A stretch of DNA of 64,000 bases from Leptospira ainazelensis (GTDB lineage Bacteria > Spirochaetota > Leptospiria > Leptospirales > Leptospiraceae), in the NCBI RefSeq assembly GCF_016918785.1, contig NZ_JAFFPT010000072.1, positions 186,001 to 250,000 of the forward strand, read 5' to 3'. The translations under genes and the position numbers were made by a program. Below are positions 8,180 through 16,724 of this stretch, one piece after another (position 1 is the first letter of the stretch; each line of letters begins with the position of its first letter). Below the pieces are notes generated by a model, which saw only the letters and a program-made list of their open reading frames with translations, had not been told where the DNA came from and made no database searches.

Positions 8180-9430
8180 ATGTTCTTTTTAGCAATCAGA
8201 CAACTGATCAGTAGACCTCAACAGACGTTTCTTACGTTTTTAGGAATTCTTTTGGGAACGGCGGGTTACGTAGTTTTTTCCGGTATGATGCTCGGGTTTC
8301 AGGAATACATTACGGATCAACTCGTCAACAACGACGCTCAGATTCGTATTTCACCTAGGGACGAGGTTTTAAAAGAGGAAAGTTTCAAAGGTGTTTTTTT
8401 CGACGGCGACTTTGTACGTTGGATCAAACCTCCTTCCGGCAAAACCGATTCCACACAGTTGACAAACGTAAAGGGTTGGTTTTTAAAATTGGATCAGGAC
8501 GAAAGAGTGGAAGCATACGCGCCGCAGCTCAATCGACAGTTGATTTTCAAATTCGGAAAACAGACCCTACCCGGAAAATTGCAGGGAATCGATCCTGTAA
8601 GACAGATGAAAGTGACCACGATCGGTAAATACGTGGAGAAGGGAAATCTGAAAGACCTCGATCGCGGCGGAGACATCATCTTTGCGGGCGCTGGGCTGTT
8701 GGAACGTCTCGGTGCGGAAGCGGGGGATATCGTCCAAGTAGTTTCTCCTAACGGTACGATATCCAACGTAAAGGTCGGCGGGATCGTAAGGGTGGGAAAT
8801 CGGATGATCGACGAGGTTTCAGTATACGCATCCCTTCGCACCGTACAAAGAATCACGCAGGCGAACGGGATCGTTTCCGAGATCGCGGTCCGTTTGAAGG
8901 ACGTTTCTTTTGCCGCGGAAGTCGCGACCGAATGGTCCTTTTTTACGAGGGACAAGGTTCAGAGTTGGGACCAGGCCTATGAAAGTATATTATCCGTATT
9001 CAAAACTCAGAATATAGTTCGGGATACCACGACGTTCACGATCATTCTGGTCGTCGCCTTCGGTATCTACAACGTACTAAACATGGTGGTGAATCACAAA
9101 AAGAAGGAGATCGCGATCCTGCGTTCGGTTGGTTTTGACGAAGGGGATACGATTCGATTGTTTATCATTCAAGGACTTCTTTTGGGTTTGATCGGTGCGA
9201 TTTTCGGATTGATTCTCGGAGCCTTGGCCTGTTATTCCCTGGACGGATATCCTTTGGGAGGGGCGAATCAAAAAGGACCGATGATCAACGTGATGAAGAT
9301 ATCCTGGAATTATACGATCTACATAAACGCGTTTCTTCTTTCCGTCGTAACGAGCGGGATCGCCGCCTATATACCGGCTCGTTCCGCTTCCAAGTTGTCT
9401 CCGGTGGAAATCATTCGAGGTAGTACGTGA
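8180..9430 (+). CDS. ABC transporter permease, FtsX/MacB type
   Basis: 416 aa. One N-terminal membrane helix (about 15-38) is followed by a large MacB-like periplasmic domain of about 230 residues. Three C-terminal helices (about 276-298, 330-355, 380-400) form the FtsX domain, with the conserved VVNHKKKEIAILRSVGFDEG loop before the third helix and ARSASKLSPVEIIRG at the end. This is the layout of mechanotransmission-type ABC permeases (MacB, LolC/E). It follows the adaptor by 9 bp, and its stop overlaps the GTG start of the ATPase. Confidence 0.9.
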   Translation: MFFLAIRQLISRPQQTFLTFLGILLGTAGYVVFSGMMLGFQEYITDQLVNNDAQIRISPRDEVLKEESFKGVFFDGDFVRWIKPPSGKTDSTQLTNVKGWFLKLDQDERVEAYAPQLNRQLIFKFGKQTLPGKLQGIDPVRQMKVTTIGKYVEKGNLKDLDRGGDIIFAGAGLLERLGAEAGDIVQVVSPNGTISNVKVGGIVRVGNRMIDEVSVYASLRTVQRITQANGIVSEIAVRLKDVSFAAEVATEWSFFTRDKVQSWDQAYESILSVFKTQNIVRDTTTFTIILVVAFGIYNVLNMVVNHKKKEIAILRSVGFDEGDTIRLFIIQGLLLGLIGAIFGLILGALACYSLDGYPLGGANQKGPMINVMKISWNYTIYINAFLLSVVTSGIAAYIPARSASKLSPVEIIRGST

Positions 9431-10185
9431 ACCAAAAACAACATTCAAAGACCGTTCACACGGAAACAAAACATCCGGAAGCATCTTACGCGTTGAGCTG
9501 CGAGTCCCTGGTAAAATCCTTCGGAGAACCGCCGACGCAGGTAGTAAGAGGGGTTTCGTTTCAACTTAAAAAAGGGGAATTCGTTTCTCTTACGGGAAGA
9601 TCGGGTTCCGGAAAGTCGACTCTATTGTATATGTTGAGTGGATTGGATCGTCCAAGTTCCGGAAAAGTGTTTTTAGACGGAAGGGATCTATTTGAGTTAG
9701 AGAGTAAGGAGACCCATACGTTTCGAAATCAACACATCGGATTTGTGTTTCAGTTTCATTATCTTCTTCCCGAACTCACGGCGATAGAAAATATTCTTAT
9801 GCCCGCGAGGAAAACCGGAACCGAAGGAATCAAAAAAGAATATGCAAGAAATCTGTTAAATCAGTTCGACCTGGAGCACTGCAGAGATAAATATCCTTCG
9901 CAGATGTCCGGAGGAGAACAACAAAGAGCCGCGATAGCAAGGGCTCTCATCATGAATCCCACATTTATCTTTGCGGACGAACCGACGGGAAATTTGGATA
10001 CGGCGAACGGCGATAAGGCGATGGAAATTTTAAAACATACCAATACGGAGAATGGAACGACGGTGCTTTACGTAACTCACGATCCGGAATACGCCGCCTT
10101 GGCGGAAAGAAGGATTCACATGGTGGATGGAAGTATAGAAACCGATCGTTCTCAAAATCACAAACGGGAAAAGAGCCATCCATAA
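9427..10185 (+). CDS. ABC transporter ATP-binding protein, LolD/MacB-like
   Basis: 252 aa with a GTG start that overlaps the permease stop (GTGA at 9427-9430). Walker A is GRSGSGKST, the Q-loop lies in FVFQFHYLLPELT, the signature is MSGGEQQRAAIARAL, Walker B is FIFADEPTGNLD, and the switch His is in VLYVTHDPEYA. The sequence context (FVFQFHYLLPELTAIENILM) is typical of LolD/MacB ATPases. It powers the adaptor/permease pair encoded immediately upstream. Confidence 0.93.
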   Translation: MNQKQHSKTVHTETKHPEASYALSCESLVKSFGEPPTQVVRGVSFQLKKGEFVSLTGRSGSGKSTLLYMLSGLDRPSSGKVFLDGRDLFELESKETHTFRNQHIGFVFQFHYLLPELTAIENILMPARKTGTEGIKKEYARNLLNQFDLEHCRDKYPSQMSGGEQQRAAIARALIMNPTFIFADEPTGNLDTANGDKAMEILKHTNTENGTTVLYVTHDPEYAALAERRIHMVDGSIETDRSQNHKREKSHP

Positions 10186-10216
10186 AATTAAAAACGATCC
10201 TTGGATCCCGAACGGA

Positions 10217-10594
10217 TCAGAGTCGAATATGTCGTTTTTCGTAGTATTTTTTGGCCGCGGCGATGATTTCGGGATCGGAGCTCTGATCCAGAACGATTTC
10301 AGCAAGAACCATTTTGGAAATAGCTGGATGATGTTTTTCCAAAAAAGTAAGAAAATGAGTCTTAGCCAGTCCGGGGCCTGAAATCAGGAGATCTTCGTTC
10401 GGTGAAAGGTTTGCGGCCACTTCTTCAAAAAAACGTTTGAGATCCTCGTTTTGAATCAGGTTGAAACGATCCGGATGATGGTCGTGGTGTTCCGGTTTCC
10501 CCTTATGGTGAATGATCTGAGTGTCCACGGTGTCTTTGCTCAAAACAAACTTCTTCGCAACCGACTGATCTAACCAGAGAATACAATGAGGCAT
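10217..10594 (-). CDS. Small His-rich protein, bacterial eRF1-like ('translational machinery protein') family
   Basis: 125 aa. It begins MPHCILWLDQSVAKKFVLSK, has a His cluster (KGKPEHHDHHPD) and then LLISGPGLAKTHFLTFLEKH and a C-terminal AAAKKYYEKRHIRL. The order (strand with W-L/I-D, His cluster, 'ISGPG.AKTHF', final helix) matches small bacterial proteins related to domain 3 of archaeal/eukaryotic release factor eRF1. What these proteins do is uncertain; a ribosome-associated or stress role has been suggested for the wider family. The gene is convergent with the ABC operon and is followed upstream by a 785-bp non-coding stretch. Family assignment is from memory of the motif pattern. Confidence 0.6.
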   Translation of the reverse strand: MPHCILWLDQSVAKKFVLSKDTVDTQIIHHKGKPEHHDHHPDRFNLIQNEDLKRFFEEVAANLSPNEDLLISGPGLAKTHFLTFLEKHHPAISKMVLAEIVLDQSSDPEIIAAAKKYYEKRHIRL

Positions 10595-11379
10595 GGTTCT
10601 TCCTTATCTTTCCTGCGGCGAGGCCGACATTCGGATCGATCTATTAAAATGGAAAAAAAAAATACTTCAAGTTGTATTCGATTCATTTCGGAAAATATGA
10701 ACTCAATAAACGACGCTCTTAGGTAATATTTCGACGAAAGGAGTTCTATTCGAAAGAAAGACAATCCTCATGAAATCCTAAACCGATTTAAGAACTAAGG
10801 AAAAAAGGAGCGCCCGTAAACCTTTGCTGAAAAAAAATAATCGCATATGAAATTCAATTCGGGCGTGCCCATTTCCCATTCTAGAATTCGTTCAAGGTTC
10901 AAAAAAAGGATTCGAAAAATCGAATGGGAAATGGTCGCGTCCCTCCAGGCTCGGGCGTTCGCCCTCGTCCTCTTAAGAGGACGCTTCGCGCCTTACGGAC
11001 CGCTCACGCGGAAAAAACAAAACTAAAACTTAAAAAAGCTATTTCTTTGTCATTCCTTTGACAAAGACGAAAGGAACTTAAAAAAGGATTCGAAGCGTTT
11101 TCCTTTTTAAGACACTACATTATAAGTAAGTTCTTTCTCGAAAATTGTCCGGAGAAAAATCGATTGAAATAAATTATTTTGCATGGATACTTCTTCGAAA
11201 AATTGGGATCCGTTCCCAATCAATAAGGAACCGGGTTTAAGAACGGAGAAACGGTAAAACGGATCTGCGTTTTTTTTCTAAGACATTTCGCGATTCTTAT
11301 CCTAAAGGAAGCAGGAAAAGGGAAATGGAATCGGATCGAAAAAAAGAGAATAGAAAAAGTTAGAGGAGAATGGGAAAGT
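10595..11379. other. 785-bp non-coding stretch with hairpin-rich core
   Basis: No gene found. The central part (10861-10982) is described separately. Downstream is another stem-loop, CTTTGTCA-ttcctt-TGACAAAG (11045-11066). The last 60 bp are purine-rich and end in a good ribosome site (GAGGAGAATGGG) for the secreted protein at 11380. Confidence 0.5.
10861..10982. repeat. Hairpin-rich element, possible intergenic repeat remnant
   Basis: Several inverted repeats lie within 120 bp. CATTTCCCATTC (10870-10881) pairs with GAATGGGAAATG (10922-10933). GGGCG-tt-CGCCC is at 10953-10964. The perfect 16-bp palindrome GTCCTCTTAAGAGGAC is at 10967-10982. The local G+C is clearly higher than in the flanks and there is no coding frame. 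It looks like a mobile or repeated structured element; copies elsewhere in this window were not found. Confidence 0.45.
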
Positions 11380-12390
11380 ATGCGACTGTTTCCAATAAAT
11401 TTACTGATTCGAACGTTGGCGATTGCCTCATTATTTTGGATCGCTTCGTATCCGAGCGCGCAAGGACTTGATTTACAGAATTTGGTCAGCGGCGCTGATT
11501 ACCCCGTCGAGAACGTGGACTACTTTTTACAAAATGTAGGAACTGCAACAATAGGTTCGGACCAGAACGGATGTCATTCTCAAGGGATTAAGTTTGACGG
11601 AAATTTCTTCTACACCTCTTGTATGGATACTAACGGAAACGATACGGCTTATTTATTCGTTCATGATAAGTATGGAAGGTTGATAAAAAAATTCAGCGCA
11701 GGTTCTTCTTACGATCATCCGAGCGGGATTTTTTATTACAAAGGTTGGGCCTATGTCGGATTTACGAGTAACGGGATCGACATGAAATCACAACTGTATC
11801 GTTTTAACGGATCCGGGACGGTTCAGAACCAGGGATTTTTTGACCATTCCGTCGGTTTTGTGGGACAATCTATACCTTATCCGAACGACTTGAATTTTAC
11901 CGCTAAAACCCGATACTATTCCTACGATCAATACTACGAAAGACAGTGTAATTATACGGACGGGAGTTGCGGAAGTTATTCCAACGTAACCACAGGAAAC
12001 AATATCAATAGCGCGGGACAAGACGGGGTCCAGGACTGCGACGTATATTACAAAAATGGAGGATGGTACAAGGCCTGCATTTTGTTTTCTTCCAGTCCGA
12101 ATCGAATTCGAGTTTGGAAGGGAAACCAGTCCAAGTTAGGTCCCGATAATTCCCTGACTACATATACGATGGCATATCAACCGGGGCATTCGGGCGGGTT
12201 TTCTTTTTACACGGATCCAAACGGAAAAAAATGGATCGTCACAACTCCGGCTCCCGACACAAACAGAAGGTATTGTCAAGGTTGTGCACTTGTGGGTGGA
12301 AATAATTGCGCCTGCACGGACAAGAACAATCGTCAAAGAGTTCGATTCTACGCTTATGATCGTTTTCTCTGGCCTTCCGGTCCGAATTGA
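11380..12390 (+). CDS. Secreted Cys-rich protein of unknown function
   Basis: 336 aa with an N-terminal Sec signal peptide (hydrophobic core about residues 8-24, probable cleavage after SAQG near 29). The mature protein has ten Cys residues, four of them in RYCQGCALVGGNNCACTD near the C-terminus, which suggests disulfides in the periplasm or outside the cell. It is rich in Tyr, Asn, Gly and Ser. Repeated short strands such as GIFYYKGWAYVGFT and HSGGFSFYTDPNGKKWIVTT suggest an all-beta, propeller-like fold. No known domain is recognised. It stands alone, flanked by long non-coding stretches, with a strong ribosome site. Surface exposure is an inference. Confidence 0.7.
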   Translation: MRLFPINLLIRTLAIASLFWIASYPSAQGLDLQNLVSGADYPVENVDYFLQNVGTATIGSDQNGCHSQGIKFDGNFFYTSCMDTNGNDTAYLFVHDKYGRLIKKFSAGSSYDHPSGIFYYKGWAYVGFTSNGIDMKSQLYRFNGSGTVQNQGFFDHSVGFVGQSIPYPNDLNFTAKTRYYSYDQYYERQCNYTDGSCGSYSNVTTGNNINSAGQDGVQDCDVYYKNGGWYKACILFSSSPNRIRVWKGNQSKLGPDNSLTTYTMAYQPGHSGGFSFYTDPNGKKWIVTTPAPDTNRRYCQGCALVGGNNCACTDKNNRQRVRFYAYDRFLWPSGPN

Positions 12391-13112
12391 GTTTTTTCTT
12401 TCTTTCAATCGGATAAAAAACTTCGGATAGAAAGGTCGGGGGCTTTTTTAGAGGAGTTCCCACGTCTTTCTATCCTTCCCATTTCACCGGAGGAAAATTC
12501 TTTTTCCCATTCTAAAATTTACTTCGCTTCCCAATTCGTTGGAAGTTCCCTTTTTTGAAAGGGAACGGGTTTTCCAGAAGCGGTCTTTGAGAACAAACGA
12601 TTCTTAAGAATGGTTTGTTTAGACACAAGAACCACGATTGCCAGGATCAGGATCCGAAGTTTTAGAGCCGACTCCAAAAAATTGCAGGATACAAATCGTT
12701 TTTCGGAAGAATTCGGATTTTTCACAAATCCTTAAAACTGTGGGAACTCCTCCGGTTTTCAACCGAAGGGGTCAAACTCGTAAAAATCGAAATACCAAAG
12801 GAAGATCTTTTGAAAAAAAAACTCTGATTTCTTCTTCTTTGTGATTCGCGGTGATGGCGATCCATTCTCCATAAATCCGGATTGGGAATAGAATGAGGAC
12901 GAAAGCTTTGATTGGATCTTTGCTGTTTTTTAGAAAATTGCATCACAAGGAATCGATTATAAACTAGCCTTTCGCCTCTTATAATCGAGGAAGAATATAA
13001 AACTTCTTTCTCGTATCTTCTTTCTATGCTTTCCTTTTGAAATTTTCTTCCTCTGAGAGAAGTCCGGAAAAGAAAACGAATATCAAAAAGAAAAAGAACG
13101 GGAGAGGAACCG
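12391..13112. other. 722-bp non-coding stretch
   Basis: No credible gene. A perfect stem-loop GTTCCCTTT-tttg-AAAGGGAAC lies at 12545-12566, without a clear T-run; it may end transcription of the secreted-protein gene. The sequence before 13113 carries GGGAGAGG, a good ribosome site for the FG-GAP lipoprotein. Confidence 0.45.
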
Positions 13113-14867
13113 ATGCAAAAAAGAAAAATCATAGTATCCGTCTCTTCCATCCTACTCTTTTTATTCTCTTTAACCGGTTGTCTCACCGAAAATCGGGATG
13201 GAAACGATTGGATCATTCCGCTCGGGAACTTAAACCTCGGGAATTCATCCAACGGCGATCCAAGCGTCGATCTCCGCTTTAGCTATCCTTCTTCTTCCTA
13301 TCAGTTTGTAAAAAACGAATCCATACCGATCTTTAAACCCACCAGCGTCGAACCCGTGGATCACTATTCGATCTCTCCTTCGATTCCGAGCGGCTTGTCA
13401 TTTGATCCGATGACCGGTGAAATTTCAGGAACTCCGACTTCGGATTTTCCACCGACTTCCTTTTATGTTACTGCCTTTGATTTGCAAGGTCGCTCTTCAC
13501 AAATCAGCATCTCCTTGGAATCCAAGGCTCTCGATTGGGAGAATCAGTCTTTTCTCAAAGGTTCGAATCTACTCGCCAATCATTACCTCGGTGTGAGCGT
13601 TTCCTTGTCCGGAAACACGGTTGTCTCCGGCGCGTACGGGGACTCAGCTTTTACGGGCGCCGCTTATGTTTTTACAAGAAGCGGAAACAACTGGACGCAA
13701 GAGGCTTATCTTACGCCGCCTTTTCCAACGAACACAGATATTTACGGAATCAGTGTTTCCATCTCGGGAGACACGATCGTCGTGGGGGCGCCGCTCGAAG
13801 ACGGAAATCAAAATTTTATTTCCACAAACGGAATCAACGACGAGTCTCTCATGGCCTCGGGAGCCGCCTACGTCTATCGAAGAAACGGAGCGACTTGGAA
13901 TTTAGAGGCCTTTCTCAAACCGAGCAACCTGGACGCGGGAGATAATTTCGGGAGATTTGTTGCGATCAACGGAGATACGATCGCCATCGGATCTCCAAGG
14001 GAAAAAAGCACGGACCCAACTCTTTTGTTCGGTACGAACGCAAGCGCGGACAACACCGGAACAAATACCGGCGCGGTGTATGTATTCAAAAGAACCGGAA
14101 CCACATGGGCGCAGGAAGCTTATTTAAAATCGAATAACCCAACGGCAAACGATCAGTTCGGATCTGAGATCGCGATCTCAGGCGATACCTTGATCGTAGG
14201 CGTAAGCCAGGATGATACCGTCGCAGTGAATTCGGGAGCCGCTCACGTATTCAAACGAAACGGAAACGTTTGGTCGAGAGAGGCTTATTTGAAAGCCTCC
14301 AATCCGCTCGCAAATGCGATATTCGGCGTATCAGTAGGTTTATCCGGAGATACGGCCATCATCGGAGCTTCCGGTCAAACCGGAGGAGGAGCCTCCTATA
14401 TTTTTAAAAGGACCGCTAACGTGTGGGCGGAGGAAGCCGTTTTGATTGCGCCTAACGCGGATGCCAGCGATCAATTCGGAAAGGCGGTTGCTGTCTCGGG
14501 GGATACGGTTGCGATTGCGGCTCCGAACGAATCGAATTCCATTACTACGATCCTCAATCGTGGAACGTTGCCGAACTTATTGGACAACGGCTCTTTGAAT
14601 TCGGGTGCGGTTTACGTTTTTCAAAAGGAGAACAACGCCTGGGTTTATCGATCATTTATCAAAACCTGGAACGCGGATCCTAACGATCGAGTTTCCAATA
14701 CGATCGGAGGTCCGGCCGGAGAATACGGAAGTCTTTCGATCGAAGGCAATTCGATCGTCCTGGGAGCTACTGAAGAAAAAAGCGGTACGACCGCGCCTTC
14801 TCCGTTGCCTCCGATCGGAGACAATACAAGAACAAGAGCGGGTGCCGTCTACGTATTTGTTCGGTAA
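13113..14867 (+). CDS. FG-GAP repeat lipoprotein, second copy
   Basis: 584 aa. The signal peptide ends in lipobox LTGC (about residue 23). A He_PIG-type Ig-like segment (IPSGLSFDPMTGEISGTPTS) is at about 85-105, followed by seven FG-GAP modules such as FLKPSNLDAGDNFGRFVAI and AYLKSNNPTANDQFGSEIAI, each with a GAAYVF/GAVYVFKR strand. This predicts a seven-bladed propeller like the protein at 2736-4763, but its modules lack most of the long SNQTTVTN... insertions, so the protein is shorter. The ATG follows GGGAGAGG at good spacing. The role is unknown; a surface or periplasmic binding role is likely from the architecture. Confidence 0.85.
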   Translation: MQKRKIIVSVSSILLFLFSLTGCLTENRDGNDWIIPLGNLNLGNSSNGDPSVDLRFSYPSSSYQFVKNESIPIFKPTSVEPVDHYSISPSIPSGLSFDPMTGEISGTPTSDFPPTSFYVTAFDLQGRSSQISISLESKALDWENQSFLKGSNLLANHYLGVSVSLSGNTVVSGAYGDSAFTGAAYVFTRSGNNWTQEAYLTPPFPTNTDIYGISVSISGDTIVVGAPLEDGNQNFISTNGINDESLMASGAAYVYRRNGATWNLEAFLKPSNLDAGDNFGRFVAINGDTIAIGSPREKSTDPTLLFGTNASADNTGTNTGAVYVFKRTGTTWAQEAYLKSNNPTANDQFGSEIAISGDTLIVGVSQDDTVAVNSGAAHVFKRNGNVWSREAYLKASNPLANAIFGVSVGLSGDTAIIGASGQTGGGASYIFKRTANVWAEEAVLIAPNADASDQFGKAVAVSGDTVAIAAPNESNSITTILNRGTLPNLLDNGSLNSGAVYVFQKENNAWVYRSFIKTWNADPNDRVSNTIGGPAGEYGSLSIEGNSIVLGATEEKSGTTAPSPLPPIGDNTRTRAGAVYVFVR

Positions 14868-15076
14868 GAATCAGAACGTTCTTATTAGATTTTTAGAATG
14901 AAGTAATGTACGGTCTTTTTTCAAAGGATTCTCTAAAATTTCGAAAACCTCTTCGATACAAAAAATCCATCGGGTAGATCGGAAATCCGCGGTCGACTAG
15001 ATCCAGATCCTTTCCGTTTTTTTTCGGTCCGAAAGTATGGATAGGAATGTACAAACAAAAGTCCGTCCGATCGCAG

Positions 15077-15107
15077 CGGAAACGTTTCCGGAGACCGGTT
15101 TTTTTTT
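15077..15107 (+). terminator. Candidate rho-independent terminator
   Basis: The perfect palindrome CGGAAACGTTTCCG (15077-15090) is followed by a nine-base T-run (to about 15107). It lies about 210 bp after the FG-GAP lipoprotein stop and just before the convergent Crp/Fnr gene, so it probably ends the plus-strand transcript. Confidence 0.5.
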
Positions 15108-15130
15108 GTGAGTTCTTTTTTTGAAAAATT

Positions 15131-15838
15131 CTATCGTATCAAGGGAAATCTTTTAGGCGGACGATTTGTGGACAACGGCCCAATCCCCTCTGATACGATT
15201 TTGTATCCTCTTTCACTTTCCAGCAGAACTGATTCTTCCAAAAGAATTCGAAAGGCTCGGCTGACGGACTCCGGAGTCGTTCCGAGTAAGGAAGCTAACT
15301 GCTGTTTGGTGATCGGCAGGAAGATGAAATCTTCGGCGGCGCCGGCTTCCATAAGAAAAATGAGAATCCTCTCCTTTACTGAATATAACTGATTTTCCAG
15401 AACCTTGCTCCGAAAGTAGCTAACGTGTTCGATCGCGAGTGCGGAAAAAGAGAAAAGCGCGTCTATATTCTTAAATAAAAAGGATTTGAATTCTTTTTTC
15501 GGAAAGTGAATCAATTCCCCTCCGTTCAAGGCCTCACAAAACAAAGGATAAACACAAGGTTCCTCCGTTTGAAAGACGAGTTGTGTCGCGATAAATTCTC
15601 CTGGATAAAAGATCTTTAATATCATCTCCCGTCCTTCCGAATTCAAAGAATAAACTTTAAAAATTCCGGAGACTACTTCAAAAAAACCTAAATAAGGATC
15701 CTTTGCGCTGTAGACTCGATCCGTTTTTTGATAATTTTTTCGAACCCCGAGCAATTCGAGTTCGTTTCTGAATTTTTTTTGAATCTCCGCCCAGTGTTTA
15801 TTTCGAATGGCCTTGAGGATCGGTTTTGTGGTTCGCAT
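15131..15838 (-). CDS. Crp/Fnr-family transcriptional regulator next to the nor genes
   Basis: 235 aa. The cyclic-nucleotide-binding-type beta-barrel covers about residues 30-130 (GIFKVYSLNSEGREMILKIF; the cAMP-binding R is not conserved). A long dimer helix follows, then a C-terminal winged HTH with PITKQQLASLLGTTPESVSR. The recognition helix has E-S-V-S-R, the E-x-x-S-R pattern that in FNR-type proteins reads TTGAT half-sites. There are no N-terminal FNR-type Cys for an iron-sulfur cluster, so NO sensing through haem (DNR/NnrR-like) is more likely than O2 sensing. It is divergent from norC, with a perfect TTGAT-N4-ATCAA box between them. Confidence 0.85.
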   Translation of the reverse strand: MRTTKPILKAIRNKHWAEIQKKFRNELELLGVRKNYQKTDRVYSAKDPYLGFFEVVSGIFKVYSLNSEGREMILKIFYPGEFIATQLVFQTEEPCVYPLFCEALNGGELIHFPKKEFKSFLFKNIDALFSFSALAIEHVSYFRSKVLENQLYSVKERILIFLMEAGAAEDFIFLPITKQQLASLLGTTPESVSRAFRILLEESVLLESERGYKIVSEGIGPLSTNRPPKRFPLIR

Positions 15839-15880
15839 AACAATTCCCTAAGTATCGGCTTTTGCGGATTCTCAGGTAAG

Positions 15881-15897
15881 TATAGTAAAATACTATA
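15881..15897. promoter_or_regulatory. Inverted repeat between regulator and nor promoter
   Basis: TATAGTA-aaa-TACTATA, 7-bp arms and 3-bp spacer. It contains TATAGT on both strands, so it may serve as a -10 for the regulator gene or as a binding site for a repressor. Located 43 bp upstream of the regulator start and directly before the FNR-type box. Confidence 0.35.
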
Positions 15898-15900
15898 AAG

Positions 15901-15941
15901 TTGATATAGATCAAGGACAAAAAATAAATTTCTGTTATTCT
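15901..15941 (+). promoter_or_regulatory. FNR/DNR-type box and -10 of the nor operon
   Basis: The perfect site TTGATATAGATCAA (15901-15914) is followed 21 bp later by the -10-like TATTCT (15936-15941). The box centre would sit about 41 bp before the start of transcription, the class II activator position known for FNR and CRP. The same geometry is found at four other promoters in this window. Confidence 0.8.
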
Positions 15942-16007
15942 ACCGGCCTGAAGATTTCCTTCCGAGGAATTTTGAGGATCTATATACTTTGGTAAAAGGA
16001 ATGAAAC

Positions 16008-16694
16008 ATGCTTACTAAGTTCCAGGCAAAATTATTTTTTCTTCTCGGAACCGCTTTGTTTTCCGCCGTATTTTTATTTCTCACTTTCGATTCCATGAGA
16101 TACGTCTATTCGCACGAATCGAATCGAAACCTTTCTCCAAGCGTACTCCGAGGTAAGGAAATCTGGGAAAAGAATAATTGTATGGGTTGTCATACGATTT
16201 TGGGAGAGGGGGCTTATTACGCTCCTGAACTCACAAAGGTTTATGAAAGAAGGGGAGCGGAATGGATTCGCGTTTTTTTAAAAGATCCCGAAGCGATGTA
16301 TCCGGGTGAAAGAAAGATGGTAAAATATAATTTTACCGAATCTGAGATCGAAGACGTAATCGCATTCTTAAAATGGAATGGAGAATTGGATCTGAAAGGT
16401 TTCCCTCCAAAGCCGGACTTTAAACAGGAAACAAAAACGGTCAATCTTCAGTCCGCGAGTATCTCACCACCCGAAAAATTCAAACAGATCTGCACCGCTT
16501 GTCACGCGGTTGGAGGCGTAGGCGGTAACGTCGGTCCCGCCTTGGACGCAGTAGGCAACAAATACGACGTCGCTTATCTGGAAAATTGGCTAAAGGATCC
16601 TCAGAAGATCAAACCTGGAACCGCTATGCCTAAGTTGCCTCTGAGCGACTTGGAAATCAAAGATCTTACGAAATATTTATCTCAGTTAAGATGA
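16008..16694 (+). CDS. norC: Nitric oxide reductase cytochrome c subunit with a second haem domain
   Basis: 228 aa. An N-terminal membrane anchor (about 8-27) is followed by the NorC domain with haem site CMGCH (58-62) and the typical ILGEGAYYAPEL. A second cytochrome c domain then carries CTACH (162-166), HAVGGVGGNVGPALD and a Met ligand candidate in GTAMPKLPL. Usual NorC proteins are about 150 aa with one haem, so this is a C-terminal fusion to a mono-haem cytochrome c, perhaps replacing a separate electron donor. NorC passes electrons to NorB, which reduces 2 NO to N2O in the cytoplasmic membrane. It starts the norCBQD operon, 30 bp before norB. Confidence 0.93.
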   Translation: MLTKFQAKLFFLLGTALFSAVFLFLTFDSMRYVYSHESNRNLSPSVLRGKEIWEKNNCMGCHTILGEGAYYAPELTKVYERRGAEWIRVFLKDPEAMYPGERKMVKYNFTESEIEDVIAFLKWNGELDLKGFPPKPDFKQETKTVNLQSASISPPEKFKQICTACHAVGGVGGNVGPALDAVGNKYDVAYLENWLKDPQKIKPGTAMPKLPLSDLEIKDLTKYLSQLR

Positions 16695-16724
16695 CGACGA
16701 AAAGGATTCAAAAGTGGAGCGATC

